A DNA stretch of 64,000 nt from Nannocystis bainbridge (GTDB lineage Bacteria; Myxococcota_A; Polyangia; Nannocystales; Nannocystaceae). Where the stretch lies: NCBI RefSeq assembly GCF_028368995.1, contig NZ_JAQNDL010000002.1, positions 1,937,776 to 2,001,775 of the forward strand, written 5' to 3'. Every line of letters starts with the position of its first letter. Position 1 is the first letter of the stretch. A model generated the notes under the pieces. It ran no database searches. It was not told the DNA's origin and was given only the letters and a program-made list of their open reading frames with translations. The position numbers were made by a program, and so were the translations under genes. Of this stretch, positions 48,619-56,997 are shown piece after piece.

Positions 48619-50097
48619 GTGGACAACGAGCCCAAACGCTACGTGTACAACAAGCAGGCCGGGGCCCTGCAGGAGGCCGCAGCGGCCCCTCCGGGCGTGC
48701 GCACGCGGCTGGCGATGCGCCCGAGCAGCAGCATCGCCCAGTCGCTGCTGCCGTCCCAACTCGACGACCAGGCCGCCGCCAACGCGGCCCCCGAACCGCT
48801 GCAGCGCGACAGCTCGCGGCTGCCCCGACCCCCGCGGCCCGCCGACAGCGGCCGCGATCCCATTCGACCGACCCGGAGGCCCGGCATGTTCTCATTCACC
48901 ATCGAGGACGGCGAGCACGTCCTGATGATCCACAAGAACGGCGCGATGGAGGAGCTCGTCGGGCCGAAGCGCGTGTCGACCCTCGGCCGCACCTTCCGCC
49001 GCATGGACCACTACGTCGCCCACCCCGGCGAATTCCTGGTCGTGCGCTACCGCGACGGTCGCCAGGAGCACCTCGTCGGCCCCGCGCACCTGTGGCTCGA
49101 TCCGCGCAAGCACCTCTCCGTCACCCGCGAGGAGGGCTTGCAGCTGGCCGCCAAGGAGGCCGTCGTCATCTACGCCCGCGGCGACGCCGGCGAGGTCACG
49201 CGCCGCGTGCTGCAGGGCCCGGCCGTGTTCGTGGCCCAGCCGGGCGAATGGCTGCACTCCTTCTCGTGGCACGGCTCCTCCGGCACCGGCTATCGCAAGG
49301 TCCCGAACGCCCTGGTCTTCGAGAAGCTGTGGCTGATGCCCGACCAGATGTACCACGACGTCGAGGACGTGCGGACCGCCGACGACGCCGTCATCACGGT
49401 GCGGCTCATGATCTTCTTCGAGCTCGTCGACATCGAGCTCATGCTGGCCACCAGCCACGATCCGATCGGCGACTTCGTCAACGCCGCCACCAGCGACGTC
49501 GTCGATTTTCTCGGCCGCCACGACCTCGCCTCCTTCAAGCTCCACACCGACCAACTCGGCGACCTCGCCACCTACCGCCAGCTGACCGCGCGCGCCGGCC
49601 AGTGCGGCTACCGGATCGGCAAGGTCGTCTACCGCGGCTTCGACGCCCCGCCCTCGCTGCAGCAGATGCTCGATCAGGCGATCGAGTCGCGCACCCGCCT
49701 GCAGCTCGAGCGCGCCACCCAGCAGCAGGCGCAGGAGCTCGAGGACTTCAAGCTCGAGCGCCAGCTCGGCCGCGGTGAGCGTCAGCGGGCCGACGGCGCC
49801 GCCGAGCAGGCCCACGCGCTGGCCCTCGAGAAATCGCGCCGCGCCGCCGCGATCGAGGCCGACGCCGCCCGCAGCGAGTTTCAGCGGGCCCAGCGACGCC
49901 TCGACCAGGAGCGTGCCCTCGCCGACGAGCGCGCCCGCCATGACGAGGAGAGCCGCCACCTCGCCGCCCTGCACGGGCTCGGCGTCGACCTCACCGCGCT
50001 CCTCACCCAACACCGCGCCGACCAGGTCATCGAGCTGCGCGGCGACGGCGAGGGCGCCCACGTCCACGTCGACGCGCCCCGCCGCGAGCCGCGCTGA
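48619..50097 (+). CDS. Vault/SPFH-like coiled-coil protein
   Basis: A 492-residue protein starting at GTG. Residues about 1-90 are Pro/Ala-rich. Next come beta-strand repeats that resemble vault-protein repeats (GEHVLMIHKNGAMEELVGPKRVSTL, GEFLVVRYRDGRQEHLVGPAHLWLDPRK, AVVIYARGDAGEVTRRVLQGPAVFVAQPGEW). The SPFH-like shoulder (about 245-360) reads ADDAVITVRLMIFFELVDIELMLATSHDPIGDFVNAATSDVVDFLGRHDLASF. The C-terminal third is a long Gln/Glu/Arg-rich coiled coil (about 360-470). This order parallels the eukaryotic major vault protein (repeats, shoulder, cap helix). A bacterial vault-like shell, or a cytoplasmic SPFH ring, is therefore possible. No membrane anchor is seen. Confidence 0.7.
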   Translation: MDNEPKRYVYNKQAGALQEAAAAPPGVRTRLAMRPSSSIAQSLLPSQLDDQAAANAAPEPLQRDSSRLPRPPRPADSGRDPIRPTRRPGMFSFTIEDGEHVLMIHKNGAMEELVGPKRVSTLGRTFRRMDHYVAHPGEFLVVRYRDGRQEHLVGPAHLWLDPRKHLSVTREEGLQLAAKEAVVIYARGDAGEVTRRVLQGPAVFVAQPGEWLHSFSWHGSSGTGYRKVPNALVFEKLWLMPDQMYHDVEDVRTADDAVITVRLMIFFELVDIELMLATSHDPIGDFVNAATSDVVDFLGRHDLASFKLHTDQLGDLATYRQLTARAGQCGYRIGKVVYRGFDAPPSLQQMLDQAIESRTRLQLERATQQQAQELEDFKLERQLGRGERQRADGAAEQAHALALEKSRRAAAIEADAARSEFQRAQRRLDQERALADERARHDEESRHLAALHGLGVDLTALLTQHRADQVIELRGDGEGAHVHVDAPRREPR

Positions 50098-50098
50098 G

Positions 50099-50172
50099 AG
50101 ACATGTCCCTGAAGGCATGGCCTCGGGGACATGCCTTATTCGACATGTTCCAATGAACATGTCCGAAGGGAC
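50099..50172. repeat. CATGTCC-type palindrome array
   Basis: Units GAGACATGTCC-CTGA-AGGCATGGCC, GGGGACATGCC, CGACATGTTCC and GAACATGTCC-GAAG-GGACA, spaced 14-15 bp, between the vault-like gene and the convergent RNA ligase gene. Confidence 0.87.
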
Positions 50173-50175
50173 AAT

Positions 50176-51114
50176 CTACACCAGCCGCGCCGCGGCCGCC
50201 CGGATCGCCGCCCGGATCGCGGCCTCGTCGGCCTCGTCGGGCGCCTGCAGGGCCACCGGGAACGCCGCGGTGAGGTCGATGAGCACGTCGAGCTCGACCT
50301 CGTCGAGGATCGCCTGGCGGTCGTCGCGGCCCCACTTCGACGCCGCGCTGGCGATCCGCACCGGGTTCGTCAGCCGCTCCGCCCACGCCACCAGGGCCGC
50401 GCGATCGGGGCGCTGGTTCGGGTCCCAGGCCTCGGCCTCCTGGAACCGCTGCTCGTCGAACTCGGCGATCTTGCGCTTGTAGGTCGGCCGCGTGCCGGGA
50501 CGCGCGCGCGCGTCGGGGCGGACCACCAGCCCCTCGGCGAAGTTGTCGGCCAGCCCCGGCAAGCCCAGCGCGGCCGGCACGCGCGTCGGCGCTCGCGTCG
50601 GCGCCGCCTCGACGTGCGGGCGCGGCCCCGTGCGCACCACCGGCGGCACCATCATCCCTGTCTCTCGGGACAGCTCAGCCAGCTCGCTCCACCCCAGCAG
50701 CTCGCCCTCGTCGTCGTCGCTCGTCGCCACCAGCGCGTCGAAGGCCGCCCAGCGCAGGTCGGGCGCGTACCAGATCCCCGTCTGCACCGGCTGCAGCCCC
50801 GGCACCGCCGCCACCTCCGCGTGCGGATAGCCGCCGCCGAACAGCTCGCCGTAGAACACCACCAGCGGCGCGCCGAGCCGGCCAGCCGCCGCCCGCGCGA
50901 CCTCGCTGAGCCCGGCCCGCACCAGCTGCCAGCCGAAGAACGGATCGCCGTCGGCCAGCCACGCCTTGCGCTTGCCGAAGCGCACCTGCTCGCCCGCGAC
51001 CGCGATCAGCATCTGCGCCCCGTGGATCTTCTCGAGGGCGACCCATGGCCCGCCGGGGACGAGCCCGAGCGACTCGCCGGGCCCCGCGATCTTGCCGTAG
51101 TAGCGGTGACGCAC
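50176..51114 (-). CDS. Rnl2-type RNA ligase
   Basis: A 312-residue protein with the nucleotidyl-transferase motifs: motif I with the AMP-accepting Lys in ALEKIHGAQM (K-x-x-G), motif III VVFYGELFGG, motif IV AEGLVVRP and motif V YKRKIAEF. This matches the T4 Rnl2-like ligase family, which seals nicks in RNA using ATP. The start is a GTG at 51114 (VRHRYYGKIAGP); the in-frame codons before it give an Arg/Gly/Ala segment. It is divergent from an ATP-grasp gene, with 177 bp between the starts. An RNA ligase beside an ATP-grasp protein suggests RNA repair or an RNA-linked modification pathway (inference). A CTGTCT-CTCG-GGACAG palindrome is inside the gene at 50658. Confidence 0.88.
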   Translation of the reverse strand: MRHRYYGKIAGPGESLGLVPGGPWVALEKIHGAQMLIAVAGEQVRFGKRKAWLADGDPFFGWQLVRAGLSEVARAAAGRLGAPLVVFYGELFGGGYPHAEVAAVPGLQPVQTGIWYAPDLRWAAFDALVATSDDDEGELLGWSELAELSRETGMMVPPVVRTGPRPHVEAAPTRAPTRVPAALGLPGLADNFAEGLVVRPDARARPGTRPTYKRKIAEFDEQRFQEAEAWDPNQRPDRAALVAWAERLTNPVRIASAASKWGRDDRQAILDEVELDVLIDLTAAFPVALQAPDEADEAAIRAAIRAAAARLV

Positions 51115-51190
51115 CGCGCCAGGGTAGCCGAACCGCGCCCCGTCGCGCGCGGCCACCGGCGCGCGCGCCCGCGCTTTCGTCTTTGCATCT

Positions 51191-51215
51191 CATGTCCCGA
51201 GAGACATGTCCGAAA
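51191..51215. repeat. CATGTCC-CGAG-AGACATG palindrome
   Basis: One hairpin unit (CATGTCC-CGAG-AGACATGTCC) between the divergent RNA ligase and ATP-grasp genes. It lies in the shared promoter region, so it could influence expression of both. Confidence 0.75.
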
Positions 51216-51291
51216 GCACCGGGCCACTCGCGCGCGCCCGCGGACTCCGCCTCCCGCCGCGCGCCGCTCTGTGGCACTGTCGGCGCCCGCC

Positions 51292-52056
51292 ATGCTCGCC
51301 AAGATCTACGTCCAGCGCGACCCGACCACCGGCGAGTTCATCAACAAGAACGTCTACAACGCCTGGTACGGCTTCACCAAGATGGGCGTGTGGGCCGAGT
51401 CGTTCGTGTGGTCCGACCTCTACGAGGGCCGGCTCGCGCTCGATCGTGACACCGCCGTGATCGGCGGGATCCTCACCGTCCGCACCGCCCTCGCCCGGCT
51501 CGGCGCCACCGATCCCGAGAACCTCGACTACCCGCCCGTGCTCGAGCCGTTCCTGCGCCGGCGCGTGCGCCGGGCCTCGATCCGCGAGGCCCACGCGCTG
51601 TGCCGCGACGATCGCTTCGACCCGCCCGTGTTCATCAAGCCCGTCACCGGGCAAAAGGAGTTCACGGGCCACGTGCTCGCCGTCTACCGCGACCTCTTGC
51701 GCACGGCCGGCTGGGCCCACGAGCAGCCCGACACGCCGGTGTGGCTGTCGGAGGTCGTCGACTTCACGGCCGAGTGGCGCTACTTCGTCCACGCTGGCGA
51801 GATCGTCGGCGTCGGCCACTACCACGGCGACCCGCTGCGCGCCCCCGATCCCGGGGTCGTGCGCGCCGCCGTCGCCGCCTGGACCGACGCCCCCTCCGCC
51901 TACGTCATCGACTTCGGCGTGCTCGCCGACGGCACCACCGCGATGGTCGAGGTCAACGACGGCTTCGCGTTCGGCTGCTACGGCCTCAACCCCTACGCCC
52001 ACGCCCGCATGCTGGCCGCCCGCTGGGCCGAGATGGTCGGCCTGGACCGCGCCTGA
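51292..52056 (+). CDS. ATP-grasp domain protein (R2K-like)
   Basis: A 254-residue protein. The ATP-grasp signs are VFIKPVTGQKEFTGHVLAVYRDLL (ATP-binding Lys), VWLSEVVDFTAEWRYFVHAGEIVGVGHYHGD (the strand pattern E-x-W-R) and VIDFGVLADGTTAMVEVNDGFAFGCYGLNP (metal-binding E-x-N). The form resembles the R2K group of ATP-grasp proteins that I recall being linked with RNA ligases and predicted RNA/protein modification. It would ligate an amine or thiol to a carboxylate; the substrate is unknown. Start ATG 51292. The divergent partner is an RNA ligase, which strengthens the link. Confidence 0.75.
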   Translation: MLAKIYVQRDPTTGEFINKNVYNAWYGFTKMGVWAESFVWSDLYEGRLALDRDTAVIGGILTVRTALARLGATDPENLDYPPVLEPFLRRRVRRASIREAHALCRDDRFDPPVFIKPVTGQKEFTGHVLAVYRDLLRTAGWAHEQPDTPVWLSEVVDFTAEWRYFVHAGEIVGVGHYHGDPLRAPDPGVVRAAVAAWTDAPSAYVIDFGVLADGTTAMVEVNDGFAFGCYGLNPYAHARMLAARWAEMVGLDRA

Positions 52057-52067
52057 GCGCTCTTTGG

Positions 52068-52160
52068 TTCTGTCCCGAAGACCAGGTCAACGACCACGAC
52101 GGAACCTGTCCCAAACGCCAAGTAGACGCGGCGTCGGCCTGTCCCGGAAGCCAGGTCGTC
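52068..52160. repeat. CCTGTCC-type palindrome units
   Basis: Three units: TCTGTCC-CGAA-GACCAGG (52071), CCTGTCC-CAAA-CGCCAAG (about 52107) and CCTGTCC-CGGA-AGCCAGG (about 52140), spaced 30-37 bp, in the 116-bp gap before the Hint gene. Confidence 0.8.
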
Positions 52161-52172
52161 GCGCCCGTCCAC

Positions 52173-53954
52173 TCAGTAGTTGTGAGCCAGGATCCCCCCG
52201 GCGAAGTACGTATCCGGCGCCTCGACCGAGAGCTCCCACACCTCGCTGGTGCCGTCGGCGACGATGCTCTCGATCGGGACCTCGGCGCCGTCGCTTCCGA
52301 GCAGCCGCTCGCCGACCCGCAGCTCCTTCGTGACCCGGAACGCCCCCACGCGCGGCAGCCACAGCGGGTGCTCCGCGGTGACGCGCAGCGCTCGACCGTC
52401 CGCGAGTCGCAGCTGCAACACCGGCTGCTCGCCGCGGGACACCCGGCGCAGCACGTGGGCCACGCGCGCCTCGCCGCTCAGCACGTCGTGCGACAGCACC
52501 CTCGCTCCGGGCGCCAGCGCCTCGATCGCCACCGGCCCGTCGGGCGTCTCGATCGGCGTGCCGGTGGCGAAGCACGTCGCGCCCGAGAGCCCCCAGCGCG
52601 CCGCGCCCGAGACTGGCGTCAGCGTCCCGTCCGCCGCGCTTGCGCAGGCCAGCAACGCGACATCGCTCGAGCAGCCGACCACGCCGCGGAAGCCGGGCTG
52701 CTCGCCGTCGCCGCCGACCTCGAGCGCCAGGGTCAGAGGCAGTTTCGCGGTCGCGGGGTGGCTATGCCAAGCGTCCCACAGCGCCCGCGGCACGTCGGCG
52801 AACACCTGCTGCGGATCGCACGGGAGCGGCACCCGGGCGCCTCGCGGTCCCGGATGGCGCCCTGCGATCAAGCGGATCGACTCGGCGCCGGCCGGCCAGG
52901 TCCGCACCGTCAGCGCCGCGTCCAGCATGCAGTCGTAGCTCTCGCGCGCGGCCACCAGCGCGACCTCGGCGGCGCGCGTCGGATCCTCGTCCGCGGCCAG
53001 CGGCGTGGACTCGCCGGCCGAGGGCTTGCCGTCGCGCACCAGCAGGCGGTCGAGGAAGAACGTGTCCGGCGCGCTGACGTCGGTGATGTCGGAGCCGTAC
53101 GTCTTCTTGCGCTCCGTCACTTCGCGGGCCTCGACCGGCCCCTCGCGACCGAACAGTCGATCGCCCGCGACCACCTCCGACGCGCGCACCCACGCCGCCG
53201 TCTCGACGCGCCACAGCTCGTGGTTCGGCAGCACCACGATCGGCTCGCCCGTCGTCAGCCGGACCTCCAGCACCCGGCTCGACCGTCGCTCTCGCAGCGC
53301 CCGCACCTCGACCCGCACGCGCGCGCCCGTCGTCGGGTCGGCGCCGATCAGCTGCATGCCGCGCTGCGGGGCGACCAGGTCGGCCGTCTCGCCCGAAGGC
53401 GTCAGCAGGCGATGCTCGCCGTACCAGCTCGGATCGGCCGCGACCTCCGTATGCGCCGCGACCGGGCCGCGCGAGGCATGGAGCGCGCCGCTCGAGTCGC
53501 GCATGCACAGCCCGAGCGCGTAGGACTTCCCGCAGGCGATGGCCGGCGGCTCGACGCGCACGCGCAGCCGCGTCGGTCCGCCGGTCGTGTCCGGGGGCGC
53601 GACGGTCAGCGCTTCACGCGGCAGCTCGAGCATCACCGGCCGCGAGCAATCGACCGCAGCGACGGATGCGTTCGCCGACTCCCGGGCCACGACCACCAGC
53701 GACACCAGCGGCGCAGCGAGCTGGACCGCCGGCACGTCGACGTCGAGCGCGCAGTGATCGAAACTACCGACGAGCGACGGGACCACCAGCATCGCCTCGT
53801 CGAGCTCCGGAACCGGTGCCGGAGCCGGCGCTGGTGCCGGCGCCGGCGGCAACGCCTGGGGCCTCGTCTCGGGCCGCGGAGCGGCGGCATCGGGGGCATC
53901 TGGCGTGCAGCCCGCCAGCGAGACGAGGACGGCGGAGACGATCGCGCGGCGCAT
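52173..53954 (-). CDS. Lipoprotein with two Hint (intein-like) domains
   Basis: A 593-residue lipoprotein (VLVSLAGC lipobox) with an Ala/Pro linker and a beta-rich N-terminal region. The first Hint-like module (about 185-310) has ITDVSAPDTFFLDRLLVRD at its end but lacks a clear Cys1. The second, full module lies at the C-terminus (about 465-593): Cys1 in GATCFATGTPIETPDGPVAIEAL, the block-B H in RVTAEHPLWLP, and the closing SVEAPDTYFAGGILAHN. Only one residue (Tyr) follows the AHN end, so after splicing or cleavage almost nothing would be released. Hint domains self-process; on a lipoprotein this suggests maturation of a surface or toxin-like protein. Substrate and role unknown. Confidence 0.78.
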   Translation of the reverse strand: MRRAIVSAVLVSLAGCTPDAPDAAAPRPETRPQALPPAPAPAPAPAPVPELDEAMLVVPSLVGSFDHCALDVDVPAVQLAAPLVSLVVVARESANASVAAVDCSRPVMLELPREALTVAPPDTTGGPTRLRVRVEPPAIACGKSYALGLCMRDSSGALHASRGPVAAHTEVAADPSWYGEHRLLTPSGETADLVAPQRGMQLIGADPTTGARVRVEVRALRERRSSRVLEVRLTTGEPIVVLPNHELWRVETAAWVRASEVVAGDRLFGREGPVEAREVTERKKTYGSDITDVSAPDTFFLDRLLVRDGKPSAGESTPLAADEDPTRAAEVALVAARESYDCMLDAALTVRTWPAGAESIRLIAGRHPGPRGARVPLPCDPQQVFADVPRALWDAWHSHPATAKLPLTLALEVGGDGEQPGFRGVVGCSSDVALLACASAADGTLTPVSGAARWGLSGATCFATGTPIETPDGPVAIEALAPGARVLSHDVLSGEARVAHVLRRVSRGEQPVLQLRLADGRALRVTAEHPLWLPRVGAFRVTKELRVGERLLGSDGAEVPIESIVADGTSEVWELSVEAPDTYFAGGILAHNY

Positions 53955-54042
53955 GTGCGACCCAATACGAGCTCGACCCCATGTTATTCGCGCGCTCGCG
54001 CCGCCCCGGCCGCGTCGTGCCTCACACCCCCGGCCATCACTC

Positions 54043-54080
54043 AGGGACATGTCGCTCGGGACATGTCCGATCGTCCCGAG
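54043..54080. repeat. CATGTCC-type palindromes
   Basis: GGGACATGTCG-CTC-GGGACATGTCCGATCGTCCCGAG between the upstream end of the Hint gene and the downstream end of the hypothetical gene. Confidence 0.8.
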
Positions 54081-54106
54081 CGCCCGAGGTCGACAGCCCC
54101 CGCCCC

Positions 54107-54667
54107 TCAGTGGACGCGATAGCCCCCGTGCTCCGCAGCGATCTCGTTGTAGCGGGCGAACCCCAGGATCCACTTGCGGCCGTCCTCGCGGGCCACCCCG
54201 GCGTCCGGGAAATAGTCCTGGGCGATCACCTCCACGTGCTCGCGCAGCTTGCGGGCCAGCACCGCGCACTCCTCCGGCGTCACCAGCCAGCCATCGTTCG
54301 ACTGGAACTTGAACGCCCCCACGCGCCCGTCCTTCAGCGATGACGACTCCACCGCCGCCTCGTGCGCCTGCAGGTACGCGCGCGCGGCCGCCAGCTCCGC
54401 CTCTGTCGGCGCCGGCCCCTCTGCCGCCTCGCCGCGCAGCGCCGCAAACGCCGCGAGCACCCGCTCCTCGTCGAGCTCGCCCAGCTCGAGCTCCGGGATC
54501 GGGGCCGCCTCCCCGTAGTGGATCGCGTCGGCCCACTCGAGCGCGCCCACGGTCGTCGCCATGCCCCGCACGTTGAAGCGGTAGTACCCCGCGACCCCGC
54601 TCGAGTTCGGCAGCTCGTCCTCGTCCACCGTCGGGGGGGTGCGCACCATCTGCAGGTCGTAGCCCAT
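54107..54667 (-). CDS. Hypothetical protein
   Basis: A 186-residue soluble protein, mixed alpha/beta: YYRFNVRGMATTVGALEWADAIHYG near the N-terminus, a Glu/Ala-rich helical middle (AAARAYLQAHEAAVE), and a C-terminal GWLVTPEECAVLARKLREHVEVIAQDYF then KWILGFARYNEIAAEHGGYRVH. No signal peptide. It resembles uncharacterised bacterial proteins of similar length that I cannot name. The small helical domain with the W-x-V-T-P-E-E-C pattern could bind another protein. It starts at ATG 54667 and is divergent from selO. Confidence 0.75.
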   Translation of the reverse strand: MGYDLQMVRTPPTVDEDELPNSSGVAGYYRFNVRGMATTVGALEWADAIHYGEAAPIPELELGELDEERVLAAFAALRGEAAEGPAPTEAELAAARAYLQAHEAAVESSSLKDGRVGAFKFQSNDGWLVTPEECAVLARKLREHVEVIAQDYFPDAGVAREDGRKWILGFARYNEIAAEHGGYRVH

Positions 54668-54757
54668 CGTCCAGGCCTACCATGGATCGCCCGCGCGCGG
54701 CGTCGCCTCACGCCCGCGCCTGCGGCCTGCGAGCGGCCTGCGTGCCAAGCTCTCGCC

Positions 54758-56200
54758 GTGCCGCCCTCCGCACGTTATCGGCCGGATCCCCGGTACCTCG
54801 CGCTCGGCGACGGCTTCGCCGACGTCGTCGCCCCCGCGCGCTTCCCCAGCCATGTCCTGCGGCACCGCGACGAGCGCTGGGCCGCGCGGGTCGGCCTCGA
54901 CAGCCTCGGCGACGACGAATGGGAGCGGCACTTCGCCCGCTTCGAGCCGCTGCCCGGCAACCTGCCCGACCCGCTCGCCCTGCGCTACCACGGCCATCAA
55001 TTCGGCAGCTACAACCCCGCGCTCGGCGACGGCCGCGGCTTCTTGTTCGCCCAGCTGCGCGACGGCTTCGACGGTCGCCTGCTCGACCTCGGCACCAAGG
55101 GCAGCGGCGCCACCCCGTACGCCCGCGGCGGCGACGGCCGCCTCACCCTCAAGGGCGGCGTGCGCGAGATCCTCGCCGCCGAGCTGCTCGCGGCCCGCGG
55201 CGTCGACACCTGCAAGATCCTCAGCGTGTTCGAGACCGGCGAGCGGCTCATCCGCGGCGACGAGCCCTCGCCCACGCGCTCGTGCGTGCTCGTGCGGCTC
55301 AGCCACTCCAACCTGCGGTTCGGCACCTTCCAGCGCCACGCTTACCACCGCGACCTCGCCCGCCTCGGCGCCCTGGTCGACTACGCCGTCGAGCACCACT
55401 TCCCGGCCGCGCGCCGCGACGACCTCGCCGTCACCACCGCCGCGCTGGTCCGTCTCGTCGCCTGTCGCGCCGCCGCCACCGCCGCCGCCTGGACCGTCGC
55501 CGGCTTCGTGCACGGCGTCCTCAACACCGACAACCTCAACCTCACCGGCGAGAGCTTCGACTACGGCCCCTGGCGCTTCCTGCCGACCTACGACCTCGGC
55601 TTCACCGCCGCCTACTTCGACGAGACCGGCTTCTACGCCTTCGGTCGCCAGCCCAACGCCGTGCTGTGGAACCTCGGGCGCCTGGCCGAGGCCGTACTCC
55701 CGCTGACCACGCGAGATGTCCTCGAGGACAGCCTCGGCGCGTTCGAGCCCGCCTTCCACGCCGCCGTGCGCCGCGCCTTCCTCGACCGCCTCGGCCTCGC
55801 CCCGCGCGGCGACGCGGCCGACGACGGCGTCATGGACGCCTGCTACGCCTTCCTCGCCGCGCGCCGCCTCGACCTCGACCGCTTCTACTTCGACTGGTAC
55901 GGCGGCGAGGCCAGCGCCGCCCGGGCCCTCGCCGGCCCGGCCGCCGCCCACTACGACCACCCCGAGTTCATGGAGGTGCGCCGCGCCTGGACCGCGCACG
56001 CCCCCGCCGCCCCCGAGCGCCTCGGCCACCCGTACTACGGCGGCGCCGCCCCGTGCTCGCTGCTCATCGACGAGGTCGAGGCGCTGTGGGCCGCGATCGC
56101 CGACCGCGACGACTGGGCCCCGCTGGCTGCCAAGCTGGCGGCGATCCGCGAGTTCGCCACCCTCCACGGCCGCGACCCGTCGGTGATGGACATGCCCTGA
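54758..56200 (+). CDS. selO: SelO-type protein AMPylase (YdiU/UPF0061)
   Basis: A 480-residue protein of the SelO pseudokinase family, which transfers AMP from ATP to Ser/Thr/Tyr of target proteins. Conserved parts: YHGHQFGSYNPALGDGRGFLF, LDLGTKGSGATPYARGGDGRLTLKGGVREILAAELLAARGV (ATP region), and the catalytic loop VHGVLNTDNLNLTGESFDYGPWRFLP. The C-terminal selenocysteine of eukaryotic SelO is not present. Start GTG 54758 (VPPSARYRPDP). It has been tied to oxidative-stress response in other species. Its last codons (MDMP and the stop) lie inside a CATGTCC array, and a TGTCC-TCGA-GGACA core is inside the gene at 55717. Confidence 0.95.
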   Translation: MPPSARYRPDPRYLALGDGFADVVAPARFPSHVLRHRDERWAARVGLDSLGDDEWERHFARFEPLPGNLPDPLALRYHGHQFGSYNPALGDGRGFLFAQLRDGFDGRLLDLGTKGSGATPYARGGDGRLTLKGGVREILAAELLAARGVDTCKILSVFETGERLIRGDEPSPTRSCVLVRLSHSNLRFGTFQRHAYHRDLARLGALVDYAVEHHFPAARRDDLAVTTAALVRLVACRAAATAAAWTVAGFVHGVLNTDNLNLTGESFDYGPWRFLPTYDLGFTAAYFDETGFYAFGRQPNAVLWNLGRLAEAVLPLTTRDVLEDSLGAFEPAFHAAVRRAFLDRLGLAPRGDAADDGVMDACYAFLAARRLDLDRFYFDWYGGEASAARALAGPAAAHYDHPEFMEVRRAWTAHAPAAPERLGHPYYGGAAPCSLLIDEVEALWAAIADRDDWAPLAAKLAAIREFATLHGRDPSVMDMP

Positions 56201-56254
56201 AGGCCATGTCCCAAGCGACATTTCTCAAAGGGCATGTCGCTTGCGACATGTCCC
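56188..56254. repeat. CATGTCC array overlapping the selO stop codon
   Basis: GGACATGCCC-TGAA-GGCCATGTCC, GCGACATTTC, GGGCATGTCGC and GCGACATGTCC. The first unit supplies the last two codons and the stop of selO. Confidence 0.85.
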
Positions 56255-56374
56255 GACGTTCACTCTAAATCCGCGACCCCTCGGAGCTCGCGCCCGGCAT
56301 CCAGCGCCACGAGCAGCCCGGAGCCGGCGCTCGGCCTCCGCTGTCGCGGGAATCGCCGCAGCCGCGAGCTCGTC

Positions 56375-56558
56375 AGCCGCGAGCTTCTCAGCCGCGAGCG
56401 CTCCGCGCCTGAACCTCGCGGGCGAGCAGCCCGGAGCCGGCGCTCGGCCCGACGCCGCGAGGGCCGCCGCAGCCGCGAGCTTCTCAGCCGCGAGCGCTAC
56501 GCTCCCAACCCTCCGGCACGAGGCCTATCGCCCTCCTCGCAAGCACAGCCCGGAATCT
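56375..56558. repeat. Degenerate repeats of GCCGCGAGC-rich DNA downstream of the EA-repeat lipoprotein
   Basis: Units CTCAGCCGCGAGCGCT and GCCGCGAGCTTCTCAG recur at about 56385, 56475 and 56559, with a longer echo of CGAGGCCTATCGCCCTCC (near 56518, also at about 56595). They continue, past the stop, the repeat type found in the 3' end of the minus-strand lipoprotein gene, as if that gene had once been longer. Confidence 0.65.
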
Positions 56559-56876
56559 TCAGCCGCGAGCGCTCCGCTCCCGACCCTCGGCCACGAGCCT
56601 ATCGCCCTCCGCCGCGAGCAACCGCTCGGCTTCCTCCGCCGCGAGCAACTCGGCTTCCTCTGCCGCGAGCACCTCGGCTTCCTCCGCCGCCTCCGCTTCC
56701 TCCGCCGCGAGCAGCTCCGCCTCCTCGATCTCGAGTTCCAGCAGCTCCTGCTCGGCCCCGATCTCCGTCAGCTCCCAGTCCTGCTCCGGCGCGCAGGCCG
56801 GCATCAACAGGCCCCACGCGGCGAACACGACCGCGCACGCGCCCCGGATCCCTCGGATGTGCCCGCTCTCTTGCAT
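56559..56876 (-). CDS. Small lipoprotein with Glu/Ala/Leu repeats
   Basis: A 105-residue lipoprotein (FAAWGLLMPAC lipobox) whose mature part is a highly acidic helical repeat: EAELLAAEEAEAAEEAEVLAAEEAELLAAEEAERLLAAE. The repeats suggest a single long amphipathic helix or coiled coil, like a Lpp-type spacer. Downstream DNA repeats the end of the gene, pointing to repeat expansion or contraction. Start ATG 56876; in-frame upstream Met codons lie in a segment without signal character. Confidence 0.6.
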   Translation of the reverse strand: MQESGHIRGIRGACAVVFAAWGLLMPACAPEQDWELTEIGAEQELLELEIEEAELLAAEEAEAAEEAEVLAAEEAELLAAEEAERLLAAEGDRLVAEGRERSARG

Positions 56877-56997
56877 GGGCCCATCCTCGCAGCTCTTCCC
56901 GATCTCGCGCGGATCACGGCGCCGCACCCTCGGTTCGCCGACCGCGTGCAGCCGGCTGCCTTCCTCGGGGCTGCCGCTCGCGTTACTGTCCGCGCCC

